In this document: positions 9,811 to 19,654 of the stretch, piece after piece
Numbering within the stretch: position 1 is the first letter of the stretch
Layout: each line of letters starts with the position of its first letter
Assembly (NCBI GenBank): GCA_024516035.1
Contig: CM044963.1
Location: forward strand, 27,783,968-27,847,967
Direction of reading: 5' to 3'
Source: Bactericera cockerelli
Lineage: Eukaryota; Arthropoda; Insecta; Hemiptera; Triozidae
Length of the DNA stretch: 64,000 nucleotides
Translations under genes and position numbers: made by a program
The notes under the pieces: generated by a model
Database searches by the model: none
The model's input: the letters and a program-made list of their open reading frames with translations, nothing else
What the model was told of the DNA's origin: nothing

Positions 9811-10478
9811 GGCTATGTATGAGTTCGGTGCGGAAAATAAAAAAATGTATGAGTTCGGTGCCGCCTAAAAAAGGTCATGTATGAATTCGGTGCCCTGGTA
9901 CTTGCCCTGATGATCAGGTAATTATAGTATTTTTTTCCTTATAGGCATGGCCTTCAATTAATAAACCGATGCATGGCCGTCATTGTATTTTACCTAACCC
10001 TACTATAAACCCAAGGCATGGCCTTCATTGTATTTTATCTAACCCTACTATAAACCCAAGGCATGGCCTTCATTGTATTTTACCTAACCCTACTATAAAC
10101 CCAAGGCATGGCCGTCATTGTATTTTACTTAACCCTACTATAAACCCAAGGCATGGCCTTCATTGTATTTTACCTAAACCTACTATAAACTCAAGGCATG
10201 GCCTTCATTGTATTTTATCTAACCCTACTATAAACCCAAGGCATGGCCTTCAAGGAGGAAATGGACAGTCTTGCTGAATGTAACTATCTACAAAAAAATC
10301 TACTAACTTAATAACAGCAGGATGAATGTTAACAAGCAACTAGTACATTATAAACAAAAAATCAATTTATAAGTCATTAAGACCGCACCGAACTCGTACA
10401 TCACCTTTTTTAGGGGGCACCGAATTCATACATGCGAAAAAGGTGCGGGTAATCTTCGCACCGAACTCACCTATTGCC
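9811..10478. mobile_element. Element B: DNA transposon with triple-motif TIRs, 668 bp
   Basis: The left end 'ggctatgtatgagttcggtg' and the reverse complement of the right end 'ggcaataggtgagttcggtg' form the TIR. GAGTTCGGTGC or a variant occurs three times near each end, inverted on the right. AAATAAAA (9803-9810 and 10479-10486) is an 8-bp target duplication. The interior is a minisatellite at 9940-10255. There is no transposase. The plan matches elements A and C. Confidence 0.7.
9940..10255. repeat. ~60-bp minisatellite inside element B
   Basis: About six units of roughly 45-60 bp, each holding 'aaggcatggccttcattgta' and 'cctaaccctactataaaccc'. It is homologous to the interior repeats of element C and, in shortened form, to the 21-bp array at 12170-12985. 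A frame open through the array only reflects the unit length. Confidence 0.85.
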
Positions 10479-10965
10479 AAATAAAATGACTCTCGGACTG
10501 ATTTTAGACAAGTAGCCTGGCCCGCGTAACATTCCTACTCGTACCTACAACTGTAGACGAGTAGTCTGATCCAGGGATGATACCAGCAGTAGACAGCTAG
10601 ACACTGAGGCATCTAGAGACTACTCGCACTAGATTACCCCAGCTTGTCTGTACAAATTCAACTCTGAGATATTCCCTATTATTATTAATCTTTACGAAGC
10701 GACGGAGTTCATCAGATGAGGCAAAATCTCATTAGAAAAGGTCATTTACGTGCGAAGGGATCAAAAAAAATCCATCACTTGGGCCATTTGAAAAAATATG
10801 ATTCAGGTATTTTTTCATTCAGTGTGGAAGTGTGGATCACAATTAGTACCTTGTTTAAACTTGTAAAAAAACAATCCACAACGACCTCAAGATCCCATTT
10901 GTTATTGAAGAGATAAAAGACAGACCGCTGAACTATCAGAAATCAGACCTTTAACTCAAGAACAT

Positions 10966-11114
10966 GATTTGAGATTATTCTGGGATCTAGAGACGCTAGG
11001 CATTAAAGATAATCCAGCAGTTACTGATGACGATATTGCCTTACAAAAATTTAAATCTTGTGATATTTTTCATGATGCTTCGCTAAATCTGCGCGCATGG
11101 TCGACTAACTGTAA
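10966..11114 (+). pseudogene. Decayed BEL/Pao pol fragment, protease-RT region
   Basis: The frame from 10969 reads 'LRLFWDLETLGIKDNP' then 'VTDDDIALQKF', as at the protease/RT junction of BEL/Pao polyproteins, and then jumps to 'FHDASLNLRAWSTNCK', resembling the RT segment after the catalytic motif. Most of the RT, including the YxDD box, is therefore missing. The fragment is cut by a MITE at 11115 and resumes near 11645. It is an old copy, opposite in strand to the element at 46.7-53.2 kb. Confidence 0.6.
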
Positions 11115-11246
11115 GGGCGAAATTAATAGACAACATCAATCACTGAAGTCTGAACGTCAAAACGTCAATTTTCCCCATATTACACAATACGCAATCCGTG
11201 ACTTAGCGCCACAGAGGTATTACAAAAACGTCTATTAATTCCACCC
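11115..11246. mobile_element. Harbinger-type MITE, first of an inverted pair
   Basis: 132 bp starting 'gggcgaaattaatagac' and ending 'gtctattaattccaccc', flanked by TAA (11112-11114 and 11247-11249). The interior 'atacgcaatccgtgacttag' and 'gcgccacagaggtatt' matches the copies at 11250-11378 and 62788-62917. A TAA/TTA duplication indicates PIF/Harbinger. It lies in the decayed BEL/Pao copy. Confidence 0.85.
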
Positions 11247-11249
11247 TAA

Positions 11250-11378
11250 GGGCGGAATTAATAGACGTTTTTGTAATACCTCTGTGGCGCTAAGTCACGG
11301 ATTGCGTACTGTGTAAGATAGGGAAAATCAACACTTACCAACGACTTAAGTTATTGATGTTGTCTATTAATTCCGCCC
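11250..11378. mobile_element. Harbinger-type MITE, second of an inverted pair
   Basis: 129 bp with ends GGGCGGAATTAATAGAC and GTCTATTAATTCCGCCC, in opposite orientation to its neighbour. TAA is shared with the first copy (11247-11249) and repeated at 11379-11381. One copy inserted at the duplicated TAA of the other, so the pair forms a hairpin of about 265 bp. Confidence 0.85.
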
Positions 11379-11382
11379 TAAG

Positions 11383-11640
11383 AGTCCTAATTTTCGATTC
11401 TCTTCCTGACGAAATAAAAAAGGAGGCTTTTTTATTCCTTAGAAGAATTTTTGAGTTGTAGTTTGAGTGATATGGTCCAGCTTACAATTTACTTAGTTTG
11501 TTACTTCTTAAGTTCTATTATGTCTTTTCCTTCCCCTGCCCCATTTCTGTATATGTATTTGACTTGTGTAAACAAATTGTAAATTTGATGTACACCAATA
11601 AAATTTAATAAATCTTATCTTAAAATAAAAAGTGTCAACC
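11383..11640 (+). mobile_element. LINE 3' end (ORF2 C-terminus and 3' UTR)
   Basis: A frame through 11393-11458 reads 'IFDSLPDEIKKEAFLFLRR' and then 'IFEL' and a stop, typical of the C-terminus of insect LINE reverse transcriptases. An AT-rich 3' UTR follows and ends with 'caccaataaaatttaataaa' and 'tcttatcttaaaa'. It is 5'-truncated and lies within the BEL/Pao relic. Confidence 0.65.
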
Positions 11641-11644
11641 CGTC

Positions 11645-12153
11645 CAAAATGGTTGGGTATTCACTGGCATATAGATACTGACTCTATTAGCTTGAAGCCA
11701 TATTAACTTAAAAGTTAATCCTGAGGCCAAAGTAACTAAACGAGAGTTCATTTTATGATCTTGGACACAAAACAAAGATTGGGACACAGTACTTACTGAT
11801 AAAGACACTAGAATTTTCTTAGAGATAGTTGACGACTTACAGAAGATTTCAACTTATGAACTACCCAGATTATTACGTGTAATATTACACTACACCTGAC
11901 TCTAAAATTGAATTCCATGTCTTTTCTGACGCTTGCTTATATTGCTCTTACGGGGCAACTGTTTACGTTCGTTGTATAAATGCCTCTGTGGCATAACTTG
12001 TGATATGATATTTTCAAAAATAATAGTGTCCCCTAAAAATATAACTTTCCCGCGACTCGAACTGATGGTGCGCTCATTGCACATCGCAGTTTATTGTAAA
12101 GTTATTAAATCGTTAAATCGCCCAATTCACGGTTTTTACTTATGGTCAGACTA
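11645..12153 (+). pseudogene. Decayed BEL/Pao pol fragment, RNase H region
   Basis: Frames here read 'LGIHWHIDTDSISLK', 'FLEIVDDLQKISTYELPR', 'EFHVFSDA', 'YGATVYVR' and 'NITFPRLELMVRSL', in BEL/Pao order from the RT connection to RNase H. Stops and frame changes interrupt it. The segment stops at the residues 'YLWSD', exactly where the 21-bp minisatellite begins. Confidence 0.7.
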
Positions 12154-12167
12154 GGGGGCTGTCGCCT

Positions 12168-12985
12168 GCTTGCGAGCCGAGGCATGGCCGTAGTGTATTG
12201 AGGCATGACCGTAGTGTATAGAGGCATGGCCGTAGTGTATTGAGGCATGACCATAGTTTATTGAGGCATGACCGTAGTGTATTGAAGCATGACCGTACTG
12301 TATTGAGACATGAACGTAGTGTATTGAGGCATGGCCGTAGTGTATTGGAGGCATGGCCGTAGTGTATTGAGGCATGAACGTAGTGTATTGAGGCATGGCC
12401 GTAATGTAAATTTAGGCATGAACGTAGTGTATTGAGGCATGAACGTAGTGTATTGAGGCATGGCCGTAGTGTATTGAGGCATGAACGTAAATGTATTGAG
12501 GCATGGCCGTAGTGTATTGAGGCATGACCGTAGTGTATTGAGGCATGGCCGTAGTGTATTGAGGCATGAACGTAGTGTATTGAGGCATGAACGTAGTGTA
12601 TTGAGGCATGAACGTAGTGTATTGAGGCATGACCGATGACCGTAGTGTATTGAGGCATGAACGTAGTGTATTGAGGCATGGCCGTAGTGTATTGAGGCAT
12701 GAACGTAGTGTATTGAGGCAAAGGCCGTAGTGTATTGAGGCATGACCGTAGTGTATTGAGGCATGACCGTAGTGTATTGAGGCATGGCCGTAGTGTATTG
12801 AAGCATGAACGTAGTGTATTGAGGCATGAACGTAGTGTATTGAGGCATGACCGATGACCGTAGTGTATTGAGGGGATGGCCGTAGTGTATTGAGGCATGA
12901 ACGTAGTGTATTGAGGCATGGCCGTAATGTATTGAGGCATGACCGTAGTGTATTGAACCATGGCCTTAGTGTATTGAGGCATGAA
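12168..12985. repeat. 21-bp minisatellite, about 39 units
   Basis: The unit core is GGCATGGCCGTAGTGTAT plus TGA, with frequent AACG/GCCG/ACCG variants and a few indels that shift phase. Because 21 is divisible by three, minus-strand frames stay open for up to 278 codons; these are by-products. The unit resembles a shortened version of the repeats inside elements B and C. The array ends at the inner edge of the right inverted arm. Confidence 0.9.
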
Positions 12986-12989
12986 CGTA

Positions 12990-13359
12990 TTTTATATAAG
13001 AATCATCTTTTTATATGGAAATCTTTAAAATGTCTAACTTATAAAAGGTATAGAACCTTGAGTGTATAGTAGAGTTAGGTAAAATACATAGAAGGCCATG
13101 CCTCAGGAATATAGTAGGTTTAGGGATAATACATAGAAGGCAATGCCTCGGGTTCAAAGTAGGGTTAGGTAAAATACATAGAAAGCCTATTAGGTATTTC
13201 TATATATAATTTATGCTAGGCCTAAACTATGTAGGTATAAACTCAGGTAAAAATGCAATCGATGGGAGAGAATTCGGGGTTGATAAAATCCTGAGCGGGA
13301 GTGAACTCGTGGTACCTACCTGAACAAAATTTTTGGTCGGGAGAGAACTCGATGACGTC
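12990..13359 (-). mobile_element. Element C, partial copy in the right arm
   Basis: Three CGGGAG(A/T)GAACTC-type motifs lie at 13260-13350, followed by the target sequence CCTTATCAA (13360-13368), the complement of the left-arm duplication. The interior repeats 'ggcatgcctcaggaatatag' type are at 13070-13190. The opposite end of the element is missing and the 21-bp array takes its place. Confidence 0.65.
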
Positions 13360-13458
13360 CCTTATCAAGACCTCACGAGGTATGAGTGTAACCCTGGACA
13401 TACATGGACAGAGAAAAAAAAACTGCCCTGATGGGGATCGAACCCAAGTCAGGCTGAC

Positions 13459-14231
13459 GGGAGGCGCCTCATTGAGTCCCGTCTGGATTTGTCCCTTTTT
13501 TGTCGATGCTTCATTGAGTCCCAAGGTTTGGAACGGTTGAAGTTATCGTACCACTCATTGAGTCCCGTACATAATTAATACCTATTTTTCCTTATACATA
13601 AACTTGTACATAGAAGATCATATTATTTGTCAGTCAGTTGGGTCAGTCCTCCTCTAAAAAATTAGAACACTCTTTTCATTTTTTATTAAGAATTCTTGTT
13701 TTTATTTTTATTCATAAATGAAAATGAAATTATTGTCTATTGGAATTTGATGCGTAAGTGAATTTTTTGTTAGAGGAATTTTGTAGTTAGATAGGGTTAG
13801 GTAAAGTTAACAAGGTGAGATTGCACGATAGATTTCTGACTTCAGTTTGTCGGGTAGGATGGTTGGGTGAGGGGCTTAGGTTAGGTTGAAATTACGCAGG
13901 CGGTTAGGCCGGGTCGCGCAGTGACCCGGTCTAACCCTGCGCTAATTTCAACCTAACCTAAGCCCCTCACCCAAGCTGTCCTAGCTGGCTAACGAAACAC
14001 AACATTTAGACATAACTGCCCCGCGTATTCATTTTTATAAAAATTAACTGTGTTCTTATTTACTTCTTCTTATATACTAACATCAGGTAAAGGGACTCAA
14101 TGAGTCTTATGGTCTGGTAGACCCAAAAATATTAGGGGACTCAATGAGGCATATGGTCTGAGGTACCTGCTAAAATTACGGGACTCAATGACATGAAAAA
14201 AAGGTCAACGGGACTCAATGAGTGTACGTCC
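13459..14231. mobile_element. Element A copy 1: 773 bp, 9-bp TSD CAGGCTGAC
   Basis: Perfect duplications CAGGCTGAC at 13450-13458 and 14232-14240. The left end is GGGAGGCGCCTCATTGAG followed by TCCCGT; the right end is ACGGGACTCAATGAG followed by TGTACGTCC. The motif CTCATTGAGTCCC (or its core) occurs three times on the left and four on the right in inverse. The centre (13868-13977) is a large hairpin with 'cttaggttaggttgaaatta' arms. It has no ORF. The target was SINE I in the right arm. Confidence 0.85.
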
Positions 14232-14384
14232 CAGGCTGACTAGTACGCTACCCATTTAGCCAAGGGCACTACTTTGTCACAACATTTAGTGAGTAGCATC
14301 GACATTACGAGAGCTAATTCATCATATTTTACCTCCATTCCAACCACGATTGTTTAAAAAAACAATTTCGTAATGCCGCACCAC

Positions 14385-14590
14385 ATGTCATTGCCCAATT
14401 CTACAACTACTACAATTTTCCTCGCGAGGGTAATAGGGTCGTCATCAAGATCAAATATAAAGAGCGGAAAAACAGAACAACGTTAAGCCCAAATTGAAGA
14501 AATAGAGCTAAAAGATTTCGTCCCCGCCAGGATTCGAACCCGCGCTGACTGGGTTTCATGTCGAGTATGCTACCAATAGACAAGTTGTCT
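14385..14590 (-). mobile_element. tRNA-derived SINE, family H (right arm)
   Basis: Reverse complement of the copy at 4030-4240, with B box 'gggttcgaatcctgg' seen as 'ccaggattcgaaccc' and the CCTCGCGAGG palindrome near 14420. It is present because of the inverted duplication, not a separate insertion. Confidence 0.65.
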
Positions 14591-15339
14591 TCTAAAAACG
14601 AGGACAGAAAATGATCTAACTAAATTAATACTTGGAAACTTAAACATTAAAGTTTTGCAAAGAGAGAGCGAGGTCATCTCGAAAAATACATACTGGTCAA
14701 GATCTGACCACTGTGCTAAGGATTCGAAGGTACCTACTCGCCAAAGAGAATGAAAAGGCCACCAGGTGCCACCCAGTGGACCGGATGAAGGAATGAAACC
14801 AATAAATTAGGTATCTGCTCATCAAGATCTTTCATTTGATACCACTTAAGAATAGTTTTATCCTTCAATTCCCGATTTGGGCTCCCAAAACCCGAGGCCG
14901 CCCAAATGGGCCGCCCGATTATAATTTAGATTTTTTTTTGGTCTGGGCTCATCTTTATTATATCTTGATCACTATAGACAACTCACTTAATCTTCAATGC
15001 CAAGTTAAGGACACTAAGTCGGGTCTCAAAGGATCCGTAAAGAAAAAAAAAAAGAACAAATTTTTTTTTTTTATGAATCTTTCATGTCTTTCACGATTGA
15101 TGGGATCTCGAAAATAGGGTTCCCGTTGGCCTAGGAAGTCAAACAAAAAGTCAAATCAACTTATTTTTCAACGTAGAGTCCATAAAAATCACAATTTTTG
15201 AAATTCATGTTGCACTTTTCGCTGGCTGAAAGAACATGAAATGCATGGGAACTATGTTTTCCGTAACCTTACACTCTGCCGGTCTGTCTCTTTCTTTGTA
15301 TAGGCGTTCTTCACACCTCGGCCGAGGTGTTTGATATCT

Positions 15340-16425
15340 TCAATATTCACGAATGGATCGAAGGCCATATACATCTCTGCCTTTAGGAAGTTTTCCTAAA
15401 GGCATTCACAACCATTTTCATACCAGTCTACCAAAACCTACCAAGTGGACTATTCTTACGATCTAAATTATCAATAAAACGTCCCAACTATATTATTACG
15501 AATAAACAATTTCTGTGTAATGTATTTCACGACACTTCTTACCTTCCGTCACTTCCATATATTGTTTCATAGCACCCAAAACCTATTTCAGACAATATTT
15601 TATGTCTTTTATTTGTATGGGGCGCACTTAAACCTCAGCCAATGTGTTTGATAGAACAATTATTAGGTAGGTTTCAAATAAATATAACCAAATTGTGGTT
15701 ATTTCTGTGGTTATTTCAAAATGATGGGTTTAAAGGAACCATAAAAAAAGTCAGCCGTAAAATTTATTTCATTTAATACCTAAATGATAGAAATTTTACC
15801 TAGTTTTCGGTCAAAAAATTGTTTTCGACACAAGCTTGCGTCAGAGTGTTGCAGGTATATCTCATTTAGTATGGATCAAGTTCAAATCCCTAGGACTAGA
15901 TCGATGTTATAACATTTATTTTTTGCATGCGTTATTGAGTAAGACGTATGCTAAATATTAGTGTCATACAGTAGGACTAGGAAATATACACGGCCATAAG
16001 TTAGAAAAACACATACTTCGCAATGTCTCAGGTATGGAGCAGGACTATTAAAAACAGAATTAAGGCCACGTGTGTAAAGTACGAAGGGGAAATACATAGA
16101 AGGCCGTACCTCGGTACAAGTAGGGTAAGACGGTGGGTGCGGTGTTTGAAACACCAAGGCATCAAACGTTAACATTTTAGGTGTCTTGGTATTTTTTTAT
16201 GAAAATAGGAATATAAACAAAAGTAAAAATTTCAAAATTGCCTCGTGTATACAATGTAACCAATCACGAGGAACTAAATGTGCCATAATTGGTCGGGAAT
16301 AGTCACCAGAACGTCAAGAGATGGTTGATATCGAAACCACCAATTCCTTATTGTGAGAATGGACATTCTGCTGGCTATTCCCGACTCTATTATGCTGGGT
16401 ATCCCTATCGTGAATAATAATAATA
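15340..16425. other. Intergenic with repeat fragments
   Basis: Contains 'cctcagccaatgtgtttgat' near 15640, which resembles a decayed arm end, a piece 'aatacatagaaggccgtacc' (near 16090) of the element C interior repeat, and 'ccaatcacgaggaactaaat' (16259-16280), like the 3' end of family J. No gene is seen. Confidence 0.45.
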
Positions 16426-16427
16426 CT

Positions 16428-16645
16428 CTTTTGTGGAAGCTAATCACGGGTTAGCTAAAAAGCTAACCAGGCGAGGTTAATGCTCACAGCATTTTCTACC
16501 ACCTAACCTCAGAACCTTATTATTATGTTGGTCACAAACTCAAATGAGGAAAAATTAATACACTGGGTGGGATTCGATCCAACGGATCCCTAACAACCTG
16601 GATTACTAGACCAGCGCGTTAACCACTTGACTACTAGCGGACGAT
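16428..16645 (-). mobile_element. tRNA-derived SINE, family C
   Basis: On the minus strand: 'tagtcaagtggttaacgcgc' (A box), then 'tggtctagtaatccagg', B box 'ggatcgaatcccaccc', body 'tttttcctcatttgagtttg', then 'ccattaacctcgcctggtta' in part, ending near (TTA)n. Six other copies occur in the window. Confidence 0.8.
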
Positions 16646-16649
16646 TCAC

Positions 16650-17540
16650 AATTTTTCACTTGTGGATAAGTCAAAAGTTCGTAATGGATATTATTAACTA
16701 CTGTCTAATGTCTATTAAATGCAGTAAGTAAGGTCAGTGTAAACACCGCGTTTAAATTATGCAACTGGTTTTAATCCGAATTTCGGTTATTCTCAAGAAG
16801 AAATTCACAGTTCTTATCTAACATAGAAACTAGAAACCAGTTTGAGTTTTAACTTCAAGGGTATCTGTGTTCTCATTACCTATTGCTAACAAAGGTCTAC
16901 AAGATTATGATGTGTTGAAAATTCCGGTTTTGGTTCAATGGACTAAGATCCTTTCTGTTTTGTTCTAGTTATATTCCATTTATTTCGGTTCTCCAAGTGG
17001 GTTCACATACTCTGTAGACCTACATTAGGTGAAATTATTATTTTTCTCTTCTGGAAATCGAAGTTGTGGAAATAGTATTTTTTTGTAGATGTGCAACATT
17101 TCTCATGCATGATTATGATGCTAAGACTTCTCGCACTTTAATAATGGGACTGGGTTCAGTAGATAGTGTACACTAAACTCAATCTGGGATAATCAGAAAT
17201 ATCAGTACGAATAATAATTTTCACATTTAGTAGTGGTTTTACCCAGGCCATAATTAATGTGTTTTCAGTATGTTAATATTGACTATAGCGAATTCCCGAC
17301 TCTGCTAGGGCTGGGTGAGTACGATCGGAGTGACAACTTTCATTCTGCCTAAGTAGGGTAATCACAACGGAACACCCTATATCCTCGACCCAAGTGCGCG
17401 AACACAACGAAGCCCTAGGTAGCCCCGGTACCCGGTACGACATAGAATAATAATCCTACCATGTTATTAAAATACTCGTATGTAAGCGGCCTCAGCGATG
17501 TATTGAAATTCGTCCATATCAAGTTGTAGGTACCAGACTA
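16650..17540. other. Intergenic, no gene seen
   Basis: AT-rich sequence. 17290-17320 ('ttcccgactctgctagggct' and 'gggtgag') looks like a decayed piece of the SINE central block. Nothing else can be supported. Confidence 0.4.
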
Positions 17541-17544
17541 ATTT

Positions 17545-17640
17545 ATTGCTAGTTGAAAGCTAGCAAACTTTTCAACCCCAAACCAAAGGGTTGTAGGTTT
17601 GATTCCTACTGTGGCAGCATATTGTATTTAATTTGATTAT
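17545..17640 (+). mobile_element. tRNA-like SINE head, unassigned
   Basis: Contains 'gctagcaaacttttcaaccc' and a B box 'gtaggtttgattcctactgt'. The A box is poor. It is followed by AT-rich sequence. Probably an old SINE head. Confidence 0.4.
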
Positions 17641-17704
17641 GCTTTTGGATAATTATTCTTTATTATCTTATGTATTCAACAGACCATACTTAAGCCTAAA
17701 GCCG

Positions 17705-18135
17705 TAATGCAACCCAGTTCAAAGGTGGAAAAGTGTCAGCCCGCCGAGACGAACACTTTTGATTCCAGGATTATTTTTTTGTATCTCCTAACGAAAGACC
17801 CATCTACCTGGCGCCGCTTCGGGCGGTATACACGCCGAACGGAGCAAGATAGAAATAAACCAATAGTTGGCAAATTACTTTAAATTATTTGTAGAATACG
17901 AATCAAATGTTAATTTTAAAATTCGAACATAATTTTCGGCAACGGCACCCCCGCCCTCCCGGTGGTGCCGTTCAAAGTAAAAAAAAAAATGTAAGCCCGC
18001 CGAGACAAACACTTTTGATTCCCGATAAAGTTTTGTAACTCCTACCGTAAGGTCGAAACTGCCTGGCGCCGCTTTCGGGCGGAACAGGAACACCCGCTCA
18101 ACAAAGCTATATGAAACACCAATAATTGTGGTAGA
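17705..18135. repeat. Family K repeat, tandem dimer
   Basis: Two head-to-tail units about 255 bp apart: 'agcccgccgagacgaacac' at 17738 and 'agcccgccgagacaaacac' at 17994. Each is followed by 'ttttgattcc', a GC-rich 'ggcgccgcttcgggcgg' type block and 'aacggagcaagatag' or its equivalent. This arrangement suggests the family can exist as a short tandem array. Confidence 0.65.
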
Positions 18136-18369
18136 GGGTTGTGAGTTCTGAGTTGGAATAAAATGACTATGTCCAGCCACGTATAAAGAGTTTAGATATA
18201 GATTTTACGTTTCGATTTTATGAATTTTAATTTTATATTGATTTTTAGGTTGGGTTTGGGTAGTCATTACAGTGTAACAAGATGTAAAAGTGAGAAGTTC
18301 TATACATTTTTAAACAAACATGAAAAATAGTACAGCATTTAATATAGCACGGCGCACGCTACAGTTGGG

Positions 18370-18540
18370 GAGTCTTTTAAATTTTTCGTAGAATACGAAT
18401 CGAAAATCAATTTTAAATTTCGAACACATTTTTCGGCCAACTTTGATCGCCGCCCCTGAGCGGGCCCGCCTGGCGGTGCCTTTCAGAGGTAGAAAGAAAT
18501 CAGCCTAGCGAGCGCTACATGATTGATTCCTCGAGTCGAA
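18370..18540. repeat. Family K dispersed repeat
   Basis: 'tttcgtagaatacgaatcga', 'tttcggccaactttgatcgc' and 'gcgggcccgcctggcggtgc' mark the family. The last of these is strongly GC-rich against an AT-rich background. Confidence 0.6.
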
Positions 18541-18559
18541 ATAAGTATCTCGCAAGATC

Positions 18560-18770
18560 AAAGGTACACCCTAGTAGCACCAATTCTCGTTCTGTAACCG
18601 AAGTTTAAGCAACATCCAGCGAGATAAGGAGTTGGATTGGTGACCATTCAAATTCGAATTCCTCGTGAGCTGGCTATTCCCGGCCTCACTCAGGCTGTAT
18701 GAGTTATTTTGAGTACTGGTTTGTGAGTTTCCTGCGAATGGGGGGGTAAAAATCCCATCCTGATATAACC
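18560..18770 (+). mobile_element. 5S-rRNA-derived SINE, degraded
   Basis: 'ccgaagtttaagcaacatcc' and 'gttggattggtgaccattc' correspond to the A box and C box region of 5S rRNA. The shared central block follows as 'ttcccggcctcactcaggct' and 'gtttgtgagtttcctgcgaa'. The tail is not recognisable. Confidence 0.75.
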
Positions 18771-19079
18771 AACAGTTTGATGTAAACTCTAGTCTAGTTA
18801 TAAAAATAAACACGGCTTAATGATTCATTCTAAACATGAATACCTACCATATATAACATGGCATCTCTACGAGTATGCAACATGCAATACCTTTTTACTC
18901 TTTGTACTAAAAAGACACGATTCCATACTGTCCGCTGTTAGTACATTTTTAAAGTACATTTTTAGAAAAGCTTTAATTTTGTTGGAAAATAATTGAAAAA
19001 AAAAAATTGAAAAATAAATTTTTTTTTAAAGAAAAAATCAACTCTTCATTTAGTAAAAAAAATACAAACTTTAAAAAAA
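18771..19079. other. AT-rich sequence before the gap
   Basis: No gene or known repeat is recognised. A-rich runs lead into the assembly gap. Confidence 0.5.
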
Positions 19080-19179
19080 NNNNNNNNNNNNNNNNNNNNN
19101 NNNNNNNNNNNNNNNNNNNNNNNNNNNNNNNNNNNNNNNNNNNNNNNNNNNNNNNNNNNNNNNNNNNNNNNNNNNNNNN
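19080..19179. other. Assembly gap, 100 Ns
   Basis: Exactly 100 N, a conventional size for a gap of unknown length. It borders a poly-A-rich sequence on the left and a long GA tract on the right. Continuity across it is not proven. Confidence 0.98.
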
Positions 19180-19226
19180 GAGAGAGGAGAAAGGAGAGAG
19201 AAGAAGGAGAGATAAAGTGAGAGAAG

Positions 19227-19266
<40 letters not shown>

Positions 19267-19423
19267 GAGAGAGAGAGAGGAGAGAGAGAGAGGAGAGGAG
19301 AGAGAGGAGAGAGAGAGGAGAGAGAGAGGAGAGAGAGAGAGAGAGGGAGAGAGAGGGGAGAGAGAGAGGAGAGAGAGAGAGGAGGAGAGAGAGAGAGGGG
19401 AGAGAGAGGAGAGAGAGAGAGAG

Positions 19424-19462
<39 letters not shown>

Positions 19463-19527
19463 GAGGAGGAGAGAGAGAGAGAAGGAGAGAGAGAGAGAGA
19501 GGAGAGAGAGAGAAGAGGGAGAGAGAG

Positions 19528-19570
<43 letters not shown>

Positions 19571-19618
19571 GAGAGAGAAAGAGGAGAGAGAGAAAGAGGA
19601 GAGAGAGAGAGAGGAGAG
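19180..19618. repeat. (GA)n-rich purine tract
   Basis: Nearly pure G/A on the + strand with GAGA, GGAGA and GGAGGAGA units. Long frames on both strands (Arg/Glu or Ser/Leu) are artefacts of composition. Confidence 0.95.
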
Positions 19619-19654
19619 CTTTAAGTTAGAAAATAGTGTGGGTGTGGAGACGGA

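Larger units (their letters stand above)
12990..15335 (-). repeat. Right arm of the inverted duplication
   Basis: Reverse complement of 3271-4885: a partial element C, SINE I, SINE H and the same non-coding block, ending with ACACCTCGGCCGAGGTGT at 15313-15330. It is longer than the left arm because element A inserted at 13459-14231. Order of events by nesting: SINEs, then element C, then duplication, then element A. Confidence 0.85.

Noticed and set aside
12146..12982. Long minus-strand ORFs with repeated MPQYTT-type residues
   Set aside because: They arise because a 21-bp repeat keeps frame; several frames are open at once and indels shift them. No start context or domain.
12168..12985. CRISPR array
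   Set aside because: Units are contiguous without unique spacers; eukaryotic minisatellite.
13868..13977. Telomere-type TTAGG repeats
   Set aside because: Only two or three GGTTAGG-like words inside a transposon hairpin, not an array.
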